Shown here piece by piece: positions 28,401 to 36,252 of a stretch of DNA of 64,000 nt (position 1 is the stretch's first letter; every line of letters begins with the position of its first letter). Location: NCBI GenBank assembly GCA_029961045.1, contig JASBVN010000020.1, positions 1 through 64,000 on the forward strand, written 5' to 3'. The translations under genes were made by a program, and so were the position numbers. This DNA is from Alicyclobacillaceae bacterium. Lineage in GTDB: Bacteria > Bacillota > Bacilli > Kyrpidiales > Kyrpidiaceae. The notes beneath the pieces were generated by a model, which worked only from the letters and a program-made list of their open reading frames with translations, did not search any database and was not told the DNA's origin.

Positions 28401-28924
28401 GTCTCCAAGAGCAAAAGATCGGCTCCCCCGTCGAGAAGGCCAAGCGCTTGCTCGTAATACGCCTCCACCAGTTCGTCGAAGGTCACTCCGCCGGTCACCG
28501 ACAACGTCTTGGTGGTTGGCCCCATCGCCCCGGCCACAAAACGGGGGCGTTCTTGCGTGCTGAACCGTTCCGCCGCCCGCCGCGCCAAAGCGGCGGCCGC
28601 CCGGTTGATCTCGTAAGCGCGGTCCTGCAAGCCGTATTCCGCCAAGACGATACGCGTCGCGCCGAAGGTGTTCGTCTCAATGATGTCGGCTCCCGCTTCG
28701 AGATACGCTTCATGGATGGCGGACACCAAGTCCGGACGGGTCAGATTCAAATATTCGTTGCACCCTTCATAAGCCTCGCCGCCGAAATCCGCCGGTCCGA
28801 GGCCTTGCTGCTGAATCATCGTGCCCATGGCCCCATCGAGAACGAGAATGCGGCGTTCTAACAATTCTTCCAACCGGCGCCGCCTCAGGGCGGCTTCTTC
28901 CTTGCGATTCACCGCGACCGGCAT
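25442..28924 (-). CDS. metH: Cobalamin-dependent methionine synthase
   Basis: The 1160-residue enzyme transfers a methyl group from methyltetrahydrofolate via cobalamin to homocysteine. The homocysteine domain (about 20-325) has LDGAMGTMIQ and the zinc cysteines in GGCCGTTP. The pterin domain (345-610) has LLVGERTNVIGSRKF and MIDSTD. The B12 cap and domain (640-880) hold the lower-ligand motif DVHDIGKNLV. The C-terminal AdoMet activation domain (930-1160) has YFPAQ-like RFFPAQSDGND and RVSFGYPACPNLEDQ. A Gly/Ala/Ser-rich linker (SGRGGASPGAGRSG) precedes the activation domain. ATG at 28924 follows GAAAGGAT. No cobalamin or SAM riboswitch was seen in the 203-nt leader. Confidence 0.98.
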   Translation of the reverse strand: MPVAVNRKEEAALRRRRLEELLERRILVLDGAMGTMIQQQGLGPADFGGEAYEGCNEYLNLTRPDLVSAIHEAYLEAGADIIETNTFGATRIVLAEYGLQDRAYEINRAAAALARRAAERFSTQERPRFVAGAMGPTTKTLSVTGGVTFDELVEAYYEQALGLLDGGADLLLLETAQDALNVKAGGVAVQRAFEERGYEVPVMISGTIEPMGTTLAGQAIDAFYVSVEHLRPLAVGLNCATGPEFMRDHLRTLSGLAATAVSCYPNAGLPDEDGHYHETPESLAEKIAGFAAQGWVNIVGGCCGTTPDHIRALARAVQGLPPRRPAKAHAPAVSGVEAVFLEADNRPLLVGERTNVIGSRKFRTLIQNGQYEEAAEIARAQVKGGAQILDICLADPDRDEYADMENFLRFVTKKVKVPLMIDSTDPRVVELALKHSQGKAIINSINLEDGEKRFAEVAPLIRRYGAAVVVGTIDEAGMAVSRERKVEIAERSYRLLTERYGVMPRDILFDPLVFPVGTGDENYIGAARETIEGIRLIKERFPDCQTILGISNVSFGLPPAGREVLNAVFLYHCTKAGLDYAIVNTEKLERYASIPEEERRLAEALLFETGPDTVAQFREFYKEKKGKETAKKEHLSLEERLARYVVEGSKDGLFEDLREALKRYTPLDVINGPLMAGMEEVGRLFNDNELIVAEVLQSAEVMKAAVAFLEPYMEKNETARKGKILLATVKGDVHDIGKNLVEIILSNNGYEVVNLGIKVPPEVLIEAYRRERPDAIGLSGLLVKSAQQMVATAQDLRGAGIDVPLLVGGAALTAKFTYTRIAPEYGGLVLYAKDAMEGLELANQLTDPEEREKLAERQRALRESFNREASAAASGRGGASPGAGRSGVSRTVPVAVPPDLVRHVLQDYPLDHVRPYINLQMLFGKHMGLRGNVEKLLAQGDEKALYLQDLMEETIAEARALGLLKLRAVYRFFPAQSDGNDILVYDPEREDRVLERFTFPRQAREPHLCLADFLRPVDSGEMDYVAFFVVTAGQGIREAAERWKQEGNYVKSHFLQALALETAEGFAERLHHMLRDRWGFPDPPELTMKDRFNARYRGIRVSFGYPACPNLEDQEKLFRLLRPEEIGVQLTEGFMMDPEASVSAMVFSHPEARYFNADNA

Positions 28925-29127
28925 ATCCTTTCACCACCCGCCCTCTTATTCCGCATTCCCGCGCCCGTTGCTTAAATCCTATCTTACCCAACGGAGAAAC
29001 GGAGGTCTACCGCTTTCCGGTCCGTTTCCCTTGCACCGCGCCAAAACCGGCGGTATATTTTTCTTATTCGCGGAGACCGCCGAGACAAGGCGGTCTGTCC
29101 AAAATTCCGATTCGAAAAGGGGGATCG

Positions 29128-29892
29128 ATGGTGCCGGTCGCCCGCGTCAACGGAATCGATATCGCTTACGACCGGGAAGGGGCAGGTCCGGCCGCCGTAT
29201 TCATCCACGGAATGGCGGGCAGCCGAATCGTCTGGAATCACGTCGCACCCCGGCTGGCGGACGTCTTGACCGTCGTCCTTTACGACTGCCGGGGACACGG
29301 CTCGAGCAGCCGCCCGAAATCCTACACGCTCCGCGATCATGTGGAAGACCTCGCCGCCCTTCTCGATCACATGGGCTTCGAGCGGGCCCACGTCATCGGT
29401 CACTCCATGGGCAGCTTCATCGCTCAAGCGTTCGCCCTCGATCACCCGGACCGCTGCGACCGTCTGGTGTTGATTTCCACCCGATCCGGACCGGCGCCCG
29501 GAACCCAGCGGCAGTTGATCGCCGGACGCGGCGGCGTTCCCGTCAAAGAATTCATCGGGCGGAAAACGCCGCTCCTAACCGTCGTCGGCCGCATGAAAGG
29601 ATACCCGGCCCCCGATCCGGATGTCGTGCGGACGGCGAGCCGGGCTTTGGCGAATTTTGACCTGCGGGACCGCCTCGGAGAGATCCGCGCTCCCACCCTC
29701 ATTCTTCAAGGAGACGAGGATCGCATTACTCCCCTCGCGGCGGCGCGGGAAACGGCGGCGGGAATCCCCGGAGCCACCCTCGAGGTGCTGGAAGGTTATG
29801 GACACTTTTTGCACGTGGAATGTCCGGACATTTTGGCCGACCGGATCCGCTCGTTCTGTAGCCCGCCCGGGACAGAGCTCAGAATCCGGTAA
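29128..29892 (+). CDS. Alpha/beta-fold hydrolase
   Basis: A 254-residue serine hydrolase of the 3-oxoadipate enol-lactonase/lipase-like group. The oxyanion region is FIHGMAGSRIVWNHV, the nucleophile elbow GHSMGS holds the catalytic Ser near residue 93, Asp lies in LILQGDEDRITPL, and His in GYGHFLHVE. The substrate is unknown. ATG at 29128 follows AAAAGGGGG. Its 3' end overlaps the convergent ccdA gene by 14 nt. The region upstream of it contains no other gene. Confidence 0.92.
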   Translation: MVPVARVNGIDIAYDREGAGPAAVFIHGMAGSRIVWNHVAPRLADVLTVVLYDCRGHGSSSRPKSYTLRDHVEDLAALLDHMGFERAHVIGHSMGSFIAQAFALDHPDRCDRLVLISTRSGPAPGTQRQLIAGRGGVPVKEFIGRKTPLLTVVGRMKGYPAPDPDVVRTASRALANFDLRDRLGEIRAPTLILQGDEDRITPLAAARETAAGIPGATLEVLEGYGHFLHVECPDILADRIRSFCSPPGTELRIR

Positions 29893-30592
29893 AACCGCCG
29901 AACAACCTGGTCAGCCACACGGTGATTGCGGTCAGGGAATCGGTGAGGAGCAAAAATCCCATTCCGATCATGACGGCGCCCCCGATGCGGCTGACCACCG
30001 CCGCCTTCCTTTGCAGCCATCCCAACGAAGTCAGCGAATACGCCAAAAACAGAAACGGCAGAGCAAAGCCGAGGGCGTACACCGCCATCAACACCATCGC
30101 GCGGGCCGGTTCGTTTGCGGCCATCACCAGTACCGACGCCAGAATCGGGCCGATACAAGGCGTCCAGCCGGCCGCAAAGCTCACCCCGATCAGCCACGCC
30201 CCGAAATAACCGACCGGCTTGCTGGAAAACGTCCATTTTTTCTCCCGCATCAGCCATTCCGGCCGGAGCACCTCCGCCAAAACCAGTCCCATGAAAATGA
30301 CGACCACCCCGCCGATGATCCGCAGCCACACCTTGTACTCGACGAACAGCCGTCCAATCAGACTGGCCGACCAACCCAGGGCCAGAAAAACGGTAGAAAA
30401 CCCCAGCACGAAAAAAATGGCGTAGCGCAACGCCCGCCTGCGGGCTTCCCGCCGGTCCTCCTGGGCTCCGTCGCGCCACGACACACCGGAAATATACGAA
30501 ATATAGGAGGGATACAAGGGCAATACACAGGGCGAGAGAAACGAAAGCAGCCCTGCAGCAAAGGCCAGCCACAGGGATACTTGCCCGGACAT
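29879..30592 (-). CDS. ccdA: Cytochrome c biogenesis transmembrane protein CcdA
   Basis: A 237-residue membrane thiol-electron carrier that passes reducing power from cytosolic thioredoxin to extracytoplasmic proteins. Six transmembrane helices are visible. The two redox cysteines are in FLSPCVLPLYPSYISY (near residue 20) and GWTPCIGPILASVL (near 135), the canonical CcdA pair. ATG at 30592 has GGAAGG 8 nt upstream and is preferred to the GTG at 30601. It lies downstream of the ResA-like gene in the same orientation, its natural partner in cytochrome c maturation. Confidence 0.95.
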   Translation of the reverse strand: MSGQVSLWLAFAAGLLSFLSPCVLPLYPSYISYISGVSWRDGAQEDRREARRRALRYAIFFVLGFSTVFLALGWSASLIGRLFVEYKVWLRIIGGVVVIFMGLVLAEVLRPEWLMREKKWTFSSKPVGYFGAWLIGVSFAAGWTPCIGPILASVLVMAANEPARAMVLMAVYALGFALPFLFLAYSLTSLGWLQRKAAVVSRIGGAVMIGMGFLLLTDSLTAITVWLTRLFGGFTGF

Positions 30593-30632
30593 CGGCGCCA
30601 CCTTCCTTTACACCCGTCGCATCCGCCGAATC

Positions 30633-31193
30633 TTACGAATGCGCATTCAACAGGGCCTCAAATTTCTGTTCCAACGCTTCTCGGGAAGGAGCCCCTTGCA
30701 CCAGATCGACGATTTTGCCGTCAGGCCCGATGAACACGCTGGTGGGAATCGCCTGCACCTGATACAACTTGGCCACCTCGCCCTTCTCATCGGCGAGGAC
30801 CGGGTAATCGATCCTAAAGTCCTTGATAAACGCCGCCGCTTGCTGGCGGTCGTCGCCGGAGGTCAAGTTGATTCCATAAAAGACAATGCGGTCCCCGTAT
30901 TTCTGATGCATGGCGACGAGATCGGGAGTCTCCGATTTACACGGTCCACACCACGAAGCCCAGAAATTCAGGAATACCGGCTTGCCTTTCGATTGGGACA
31001 GCGTCACCGTTTTCCCGTCGAAAGTTTGCAGAGTAAAATCCGGTGCGAGATACCCTTTGGCGGGGTAGGCCCCTGGTTCGGAACCGGACGACGGATCGGA
31101 CTGTTTGAGACTGATTCCCGCGATGACGGCGATCAAAACGACGACGATCACGAATATGGAGAATCCGGCCGCACTTGAACGCTGTTTGTCCAA
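30633..31193 (-). CDS. ResA/TlpA-like membrane-anchored thioredoxin
   Basis: A 186-residue extracytoplasmic thiol-disulfide protein. One N-terminal transmembrane anchor (residues 10-30, FSIFVIVVVLIAVIAGISL) is followed by a redoxin domain with active site WCGPC in FWASWCGPCKSETPDL (near residue 95), the cis-Pro in AIPTSVFIGPDG, and the insert typical of ResA. TTG at 31193 is chosen because GGAGGTG lies 8 nt upstream. It is likely reduced by CcdA, whose gene follows after 40 nt, and reduces apocytochrome c heme-binding cysteines. StoA-like sporulation use is possible. Confidence 0.9.
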   Translation of the reverse strand: MDKQRSSAAGFSIFVIVVVLIAVIAGISLKQSDPSSGSEPGAYPAKGYLAPDFTLQTFDGKTVTLSQSKGKPVFLNFWASWCGPCKSETPDLVAMHQKYGDRIVFYGINLTSGDDRQQAAAFIKDFRIDYPVLADEKGEVAKLYQVQAIPTSVFIGPDGKIVDLVQGAPSREALEQKFEALLNAHS

Positions 31194-31328
31194 AGACTTT
31201 GCACCTCCGGGTGCCGGTCTACCGCATGATCCACACCAAGGCATTGATCAACAGAATTCCCGTTCCCACCAGGAACAGCACCTTCGTCGACGGTCAGAGC
31301 GAACTCCACCAGCGACGCCATGCGCTCC

Positions 31329-31934
31329 TCATCTCTGCTCACCCTTTCTCCGGACCTTCCCTTCCCCCGGGAGGCGGGCCGTCAGAGCATAATGCCGCCC
31401 GTTTAGGTCTAGAGGTCCCTCTACCTGCCAGCCGAGAGCTCGAAAGCGAGAAGCGAGTTCCCCGGGCTCGAGCCGCTCGTTCACCGGGGGCCCCTCTTCG
31501 CCGAATTCCTTTTTCCATTCCACCAGCACCGCGCGTCCCCCGGGACGGACCACCCGGGTACACTCCCGAACCACTTCATCGAGATCGTCCGCCTCGTGAA
31601 GGACAAAAGCATACAGCACCTTGTCGACCGAGGCGTCGGGAAGGGGCAAGCGTTCCGCGGACCCCTGAACCAGGCGGACGCGGTCGGGCGGTCCGCCCGG
31701 CCACCGATCCCGGAGGATTTCCAGCATCTTAGGCTCCACGTCCACCGCGTAGATGGTTCCGCCCGTCCGCCGGGCGAGGACCTCCGTAAAATATCCCGGC
31801 CCCGCGCCGATATCCGCCACCGTGTCGGCCGGTGCTAAATCGAGGAGATCGACCACCCGATCGGGCGGCAAAACCGCCCTGCGGGCCTCGCCGAGCAAAC
31901 GGTCCACATGTTCGGGACGAAAACGGCTGCCCAC
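31329..31934 (-). CDS. Class I SAM-dependent methyltransferase
   Basis: A 201-residue UbiE/ArsM-like methyltransferase. The SAM-binding motif I is VADIGAGPGYFTEVLA (near residue 38), the motif II acidic residue is in YAVDVEPKML, and the post-motif is LYAFVLHEADDLDEVVRE. The substrate cannot be read from the sequence. GTG at 31934 follows GAGGAACGGAG. It lies 19 nt after the DUF302 gene, so it may be the last gene of the persulfide-response transcript. Confidence 0.88.
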   Translation of the reverse strand: MGSRFRPEHVDRLLGEARRAVLPPDRVVDLLDLAPADTVADIGAGPGYFTEVLARRTGGTIYAVDVEPKMLEILRDRWPGGPPDRVRLVQGSAERLPLPDASVDKVLYAFVLHEADDLDEVVRECTRVVRPGGRAVLVEWKKEFGEEGPPVNERLEPGELASRFRALGWQVEGPLDLNGRHYALTARLPGEGKVRRKGEQR

Positions 31935-31953
31935 CGCTCCGTTCCTCCGCGGC

Positions 31954-32343
31954 TCAGCGGGCCGCCTCGTCTACGGCGGCCTTCAGCTGTTCCTCGACCC
32001 GGCGGGCGATCTCCTGCAGAGCGGCGTCTTCGGAGACCTGCCCCAGTAAGGCCGTCGGCTTCGGCAACCCGATCTTCGTTTGGCCGGCCTCTTCGTAGAC
32101 GACGATTTTACAAGGGAGAAAATAGCCCACCAGCAGGTCTTTGCTCAACACTTGCGCCGCTTCCCGGGGATTGCAGACCTCCAAGATCCGGTACGGAGTC
32201 CGGAATTCCACTCCTTTTTCGGCCAGCTTGGACGGAACGTCCAATTGCCACAGGACGCCGAACTGCCGGCCCGCCAGCGCCGCCTCCAGATCGCGCGCCG
32301 CTTCCTCGACGCTCTTGGCGGTCGCAACCGTATAATGAAACAT
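31954..32343 (-). CDS. DUF302 domain protein
   Basis: A 129-residue protein matching the DUF302 fold, with YTVATAKSVEEAARDLEAAL at the start and YRILEVCNPREAAQVL in the middle. The core pattern KIVVYEEAGQTKIGLPKP follows. The biochemical role of DUF302 is unknown. The family often occurs with sulfur- and metal-stress genes, and here it follows cstR by 43 nt. A single cysteine is in the VCNP motif. ATG at 32343 has AAGGGGGAG upstream. Confidence 0.88.
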   Translation of the reverse strand: MFHYTVATAKSVEEAARDLEAALAGRQFGVLWQLDVPSKLAEKGVEFRTPYRILEVCNPREAAQVLSKDLLVGYFLPCKIVVYEEAGQTKIGLPKPTALLGQVSEDAALQEIARRVEEQLKAAVDEAAR

Positions 32344-32386
32344 ATTTTGACTCCCCCTTTTCGCATTCCTGCCTCTAAAACGGCCT

Positions 32387-32647
32387 TCAACGGCTTTTCA
32401 TCAAAAGTTCAATAGCTTCCCGGATGACCTGGTCGGCCGGCTGGCCCTTTTCCACCTCGTTCCGGATGCAGTTCTCCATGTTCGACCCGATCACGTAGAC
32501 GATGAGGCGGTCGATGGCGGCTCGCACGGCGGAAAGCTGGGTGACGACGTCTTTACAGGATTCTTCCCGTTCCATCATGCCCATGATTCCTCGGACCTGG
32601 CCTTCAATGCGCTTCAGTCGGTTTTTCATGGCATCGGTATATTCCAT
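32387..32647 (-). CDS. cstR: CstR persulfide-sensing repressor
   Basis: An 86-residue CsoR/RcnR-fold helical repressor. Cysteines sit at exactly positions 31 (SCKDVVTQLSAV) and 60 (SNMENCIRNE), as in Staphylococcus aureus CstR, and the length is the same. The copper-ligand histidine of CsoR is absent (the position reads SN). In CstR, reactive sulfur links Cys31 and Cys60' and releases DNA. ATG at 32647 follows GAGGTG. It lies downstream of the persulfide genes it should control and has a probable internal promoter at 32668-32687. Its operator is the near-palindrome at 36258-36273. Confidence 0.93.
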   Translation of the reverse strand: MEYTDAMKNRLKRIEGQVRGIMGMMEREESCKDVVTQLSAVRAAIDRLIVYVIGSNMENCIRNEVEKGQPADQVIREAIELLMKSR

Positions 32648-32667
32648 GGTCGGACACCTCATTCATG

Positions 32668-32687
32668 ACTATACCATACCCCGAAAC
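32668..32687 (-). promoter_or_regulatory. Possible internal promoter of cstR with half-operator
   Basis: On the minus strand an extended -10, TGGTATAGT, follows CGGGGTAT directly. GGGGTAT matches one half of the main cst operator at 36258-36273. This could allow a low, autoregulated level of CstR. No clear -35 is seen. Confidence 0.4.
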
Positions 32688-32744
32688 GTTCCGCGACAGA
32701 CGGGGCTATTCTCCGCCGGACCGCCTCGATCGACCACCGCCGGG

Positions 32745-33533
32745 TCACACGTGAAAAACGGAGAACGCGGAAATCCACAACCTCAAGGTCGCAACGGCAA
32801 TCAAAGCCGTGATCGCGTACCGGAGGGCGGCGGCCGGCACGCGATCCGACAGACGGGCGCCCAACTGGGCTCCCGGAACCGATCCGGCCGCCAGGGCCAG
32901 AGAGAGGGTCCAAGGGATTTGTCCGGACAGCCCTTTGCCCAGCAAAGCCGCAGAAGAAGTGAGAAGGACGACGGCCAAAGTGCTGCCCACCGTCACGCGC
33001 GTCGGAATGTCCAGCAGGTAAATCATGATGGGAACAAACAGGAAGGCGCCCGCCGCTCCCACGGCTCCTCCCGCCAGGCCCACGACAAAGGCGATCCCGG
33101 CCGCGGCCCACCGATTGAACGGCACTTCATCGGCCGGACCGGACCATTCACGGTCCTTCTTCGGAACGAACATCAGGACCAGCCCCGCAGTGGACAACAC
33201 GGCAAACACCAATGTCAGAACGCCCGCATCGGCGAATTTCGACAGGTAAGCCCCCGCAAAACCGGCGACGGCCGCGGTGACGCCCATCACCGCCGCCAGA
33301 GGACGGCTGATTCGTCCCCGACGCCGGTGCACCACCGCACCCGCGAGGGCGGCGAAAAAAACCTGCACGGTGCTCATCGCCGCCACCGTTTTCATGTCAT
33401 ACGGCCCAATGCCCAGCCATTCGGGCACGAACAGCAACATCGGCACCATGACGATCGATCCGCCCAGACCGAGCAATCCGGAGAGAAACCCCCCTGCGAA
33501 ACCGAGAACCCCCAACACAACCGCGGTTTCCAT
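32745..33533 (-). CDS. TauE/SafE-family sulfite exporter of the cst operon
   Basis: A 262-residue permease with the two glycine-rich half-repeats, GGFLSGLLGLGGSIVMVPML (near residue 15) and GLAGGAVGAAGAFLFVPIMI (near 155), and about eight membrane segments. In staphylococcal cst loci a TauE protein is encoded with CstA and CstB and is thought to export sulfite or thiosulfate made from persulfides. The gene lies 60 nt after the rhodanese-dioxygenase gene and before cstR. ATG at 33533 has GGGGAGG upstream. Confidence 0.92.
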   Translation of the reverse strand: METAVVLGVLGFAGGFLSGLLGLGGSIVMVPMLLFVPEWLGIGPYDMKTVAAMSTVQVFFAALAGAVVHRRRGRISRPLAAVMGVTAAVAGFAGAYLSKFADAGVLTLVFAVLSTAGLVLMFVPKKDREWSGPADEVPFNRWAAAGIAFVVGLAGGAVGAAGAFLFVPIMIYLLDIPTRVTVGSTLAVVLLTSSAALLGKGLSGQIPWTLSLALAAGSVPGAQLGARLSDRVPAAALRYAITALIAVATLRLWISAFSVFHV

Positions 33534-33568
33534 CTCCCCTCCCCCTCTCTCCCCGGCCGGGGACGGCG

Positions 33569-33598
33569 GAACCGCCCCTTATAGAACCGCCCCTTATA
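33569..33598. repeat. Perfect 15-bp tandem duplication
   Basis: GAACCGCCCCTTATA occurs twice in direct tandem at 33569-33583 and 33584-33598, overlapping the stop codon of the persulfide dioxygenase gene. It lies in a spacer and changes no reading frame. Confidence 0.9.
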
Positions 33599-34733
33599 AG
33601 CCGTGGTGCACCGCACACCGGTTCGGACCGATCTCCAGTTCGGCAGCCCGTTCGGAATCCACCGTCTCCTCCCCGCGATTGACGGCCACGATGGTTTCGA
33701 AATTCGGCGGCTTCTTCTGTCCAGTGGAGGCCTCCACCGTTGCCGTGAAAAGGCTTCGATCTTCCATTCGCATAATCTCGTTGTTTCGGCGGATCGCCCC
33801 CAGTTCCGCCCCGACGAGGCCGCGCCCGTCCATCTCTTCTGGAGTGGAAAAATGGGCCGGCAAGACGTACGTGCCGTCGGGCAAGCCCGCGATGGTGCGG
33901 AACACCGTTTCGTACAACATCTCCGCCCACTCCCGGGCTTTGCCGCCGAGATCCGGGCGCCCCAATCCTCCGACGAACACCGTGTCTCCGGAGAGAAAAT
34001 AGCGTCCGTCGATCAGCAGGGAGGTCGACCCCGGCGTATGGCCCGGTGTGGGGATGGTCAAAACTTCCACCTCCACGTCGCCCAGGCGAATCCGAGGATG
34101 TCGTTCGAGAGGTTCAAAGGTAATTCGAGCACCGGCGGCCTCCTCGGATGACAGGTAATAGACCGCACCGGTTTTCGCCGCCAGTTCCCGCCCTCCGGAA
34201 ATGTGATCGGCGTGCAGGTGGGTGTCGATCACGCCGCGAATCTCCGCTCCTTCTGCTTTTGCGATCTCCAGATACGGGGCGGTGTGCCGCGCGGGGTCTA
34301 CCACCAACGCCTCGCCCCGGGAAACCAATACATAGGAGAGACACCCTTTGGCCGGCCGGTTGACTTGGTACAGGGTCATTCGCGAATCGGAGACCACCGG
34401 CAGGGCGTGGTAAAACTGACTCCACGCCCACATTCCGCCTTCCAAAGAAAAAGCATTGCGCCCGCGCTCCCGCAACTGTTCGGCCACCCATTCCGAAGCG
34501 CCGCCTTTGGCGCAGACCACCACCACTTCGCCCGCATCTTCGGGGACGGAACGCCAAACTTCTTCTTCCTCGAGAAATGCAAAATACGGAACATTGATCG
34601 AACGCACCGAGCGGCCCTCGATCCTCCAGTCCCGGTATTCCTCCTCGTTGCGCACGTCCAGGATGAACACCGGCTCTCCCCGGAGAATTTTGCCGTACAA
34701 CGCCGAGACGTCGATCACCGGTTTCCCGTTCAC
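33594..34733 (-). CDS. Rhodanese-persulfide dioxygenase fusion (CstB-like)
   Basis: The 379-residue product has an N-terminal rhodanese (residues 1-105, catalytic Cys in VVVCAKGGAS) and an ETHE1-type metallo-beta-lactamase domain (115-379). The metal motif is THLHADH, with further ligands in TPGHTPGS, FLSGDTVF and LPAHF. ETHE1-like enzymes oxidise glutathione, CoA or bacillithiol persulfide to sulfite; the rhodanese can then form thiosulfate. The domain order is the reverse of S. aureus CstB, which starts with the dioxygenase. GTG at 34733 follows AAAGGAGG with 8 nt spacing. It is a central member of the cst operon. Confidence 0.93.
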   Translation of the reverse strand: MNGKPVIDVSALYGKILRGEPVFILDVRNEEEYRDWRIEGRSVRSINVPYFAFLEEEEVWRSVPEDAGEVVVVCAKGGASEWVAEQLRERGRNAFSLEGGMWAWSQFYHALPVVSDSRMTLYQVNRPAKGCLSYVLVSRGEALVVDPARHTAPYLEIAKAEGAEIRGVIDTHLHADHISGGRELAAKTGAVYYLSSEEAAGARITFEPLERHPRIRLGDVEVEVLTIPTPGHTPGSTSLLIDGRYFLSGDTVFVGGLGRPDLGGKAREWAEMLYETVFRTIAGLPDGTYVLPAHFSTPEEMDGRGLVGAELGAIRRNNEIMRMEDRSLFTATVEASTGQKKPPNFETIVAVNRGEETVDSERAAELEIGPNRCAVHHGL

Positions 34734-34757
34734 CGAACGCGCCTCCTTTCCAAAGCG

Positions 34758-35162
34758 TCAAAAACTCAGCGTGACCTCTGCATCGAAGGCGTAATCGAGG
34801 AAAGTAGCCGCTCCGCCGATTTCCACCCCGTCGATCAGATCGGACGGCTCGATGCCCATCAAGTCCATCGTCATTTGGCATCCGATCAACCGCACTCCGG
34901 AAGACTTCGCCAGATCGAGCAATTCCGGAATAGAGGGAACGCCCGAGCGGGCCAGCCGATCTTTGAGGTCTTCTTTGCCCGCCCCGGGGGCCAATTGGTG
35001 AATGCCCTGCCGGTGGATGATCCTCAGCCCGTCAAAGGTAAAAAATACGGCCGCCTCCGCCTCCATCGCCGCGGCGGCCGAGGCGATGTTCAGAACTTTG
35101 TACGCCGTTTCCACACTGCCCGACGAGGCGATAATCGCCACGCGCTTTTTCTTTTCCGCCAT
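34758..35162 (-). CDS. DsrE/DsrF-like sulfur carrier (DsrE2 type)
   Basis: A 134-residue protein with the DsrE2 pattern: RVAIIASSGSVETAYKVLNIASAAAAMEAEAAVFFTFDGL at the N-terminus and the reactive Cys in RLIGCQMTMDLMG. It should hold sulfane sulfur as a cysteine persulfide and pass it between TusA, rhodanese and the dioxygenase. In S. aureus CstA these modules are one polypeptide; here DsrE is separate. It lies 24 nt after the TusA-rhodanese gene. Confidence 0.92.
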   Translation of the reverse strand: MAEKKKRVAIIASSGSVETAYKVLNIASAAAAMEAEAAVFFTFDGLRIIHRQGIHQLAPGAGKEDLKDRLARSGVPSIPELLDLAKSSGVRLIGCQMTMDLMGIEPSDLIDGVEIGGAATFLDYAFDAEVTLSF

Positions 35163-35186
35163 CTTCCGGGTCCCTCCTCGACCGCT

Positions 35187-35756
35187 TTAAAAATCCTGTT
35201 CGATCGGCCCGTCCCACGCGATCATGCCCGGCACGACGTTTTTCACCCGAAGTCCCTTTTCGGCCAGTTGCCGGCAAGCCAAGTCGCTGCGCTGACCGGT
35301 TCGGCAAATGACGTACCAGGTCCGGCTCGGGTCGAGTTCCTCCAGCCGATCGTCCAGATCCCCGAGGGGAATGTTCCGCGCCCCGGGAATGTGGCCGAAA
35401 GCGTATTCCGCCGGCTCGCGCACGTCCAAAACCCGGACATCCTCGCGGGAGAGAGCTTCCTTCAGCTCCTCGCAGTCGGCGGTATCGGGAAACTGCTGCT
35501 CCTGTTTTTCTTCTTCCGGCAACGCCCGGCGCAGGTAGTGCCGGTACCGTCCTTCTTCCTCCCGCAATCCGATGTATTGGTGCCCGGTTCGCTGCGCCCA
35601 ACCTTTGAGATCGGCTATGGAACCCCGGTCGGTTGCGACCACCTCGATCACGTCTCCCGGCCGGACCGTCTCCATCGCCTGCTTCGTCTTCATGACGGGC
35701 AACGGACACGACAGACCTTCACAGTGGACGGTCAAATTGACCTTGATCTCTTTCAT
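35187..35756 (-). CDS. TusA-rhodanese fusion (part of CstA)
   Basis: A 189-residue two-domain sulfurtransferase. The TusA domain (1-75) has the CPxP motif in GLSCPLPVMKTKQAM. The rhodanese (about 95-189) has DVREPAEYAFGHIPGARNIP and the active-site loop ICRTGQRSD. It probably shuttles persulfide sulfur to DsrE and the rhodanese-dioxygenase. CstA of staphylococci carries rhodanese, TusA and DsrE in one chain; this is a split version. ATG at 35756 follows GGAGGGAAG; the longer open frame upstream overlaps the preceding rhodanese gene and is not used. Confidence 0.93.
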   Translation of the reverse strand: MKEIKVNLTVHCEGLSCPLPVMKTKQAMETVRPGDVIEVVATDRGSIADLKGWAQRTGHQYIGLREEEGRYRHYLRRALPEEEKQEQQFPDTADCEELKEALSREDVRVLDVREPAEYAFGHIPGARNIPLGDLDDRLEELDPSRTWYVICRTGQRSDLACRQLAEKGLRVKNVVPGMIAWDGPIEQDF

Positions 35757-35871
35757 TCGCTTCCCTCCACGCCGAATATTACCTGTACGTGTATGGGTAT
35801 TTAAGAATCGAAAGTGGACCCCTTTCGATCGGGTCCCTCTCCCCGGGCTCGGCCGGGCGGCCAAACGCCGC

Positions 35872-36195
35872 TCAAGCGGAAACTCCCGGCAACCCGTATT
35901 CCACATCCCCAGGCCAGCCCAACATGCCGCCCTCCATGTTCACCGCCTTGCGATACCCCATCTGTTCGAGAAACAGACACACTCGTCCGCTGCGATTCCC
36001 CGACCGGCACACAAAGATCACCTCTTCGTCTCGGGGAATTTTATGGAGAGCGGCCGGGATCTCCCCCATGGGAATGAGTTCGGCGCCTGGGATGTGCCCG
36101 GCAGCGTATTCCTCCGGCTGCCTTACGTCAATGATGCGGGGCCGGTCACCGGATTGAATCCGGTTCCACAGTTCTTCGGGAGTACATTCCAACAC
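35872..36195 (-). CDS. Single-domain rhodanese
   Basis: A 107-residue thiosulfate or persulfide sulfurtransferase with DVRQPEEYAAGHIPGAELIP and the active-site loop FVCRSGNRSG (catalytic Cys near residue 63). It is the first gene behind the CstR-type operator-promoter and so the most strongly exposed to its control. GTG at 36195 follows GGAGGAGG. Another 115 nt separates it from the TusA-rhodanese gene. Confidence 0.93.
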   Translation of the reverse strand: MLECTPEELWNRIQSGDRPRIIDVRQPEEYAAGHIPGAELIPMGEIPAALHKIPRDEEVIFVCRSGNRSGRVCLFLEQMGYRKAVNMEGGMLGWPGDVEYGLPGVSA

Positions 36196-36252
36196 CTTTC
36201 GCCACCTCCTCCGCCGACCCCAATACCGGGTGGAGTATCAGCGACATGGTGA

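Noticed and set aside
28925..29127. Cobalamin or SAM riboswitch before metH
   Set aside because: The spacer lacks the conserved B12-box and S-box cores.
31220..31320. A possible 20-residue membrane peptide (VLFLVGTGILLINALVWIM) on the minus strand
   Set aside because: It has a hydrophobic stretch and a GTG, but no convincing ribosome binding site and too little length to support as a gene.
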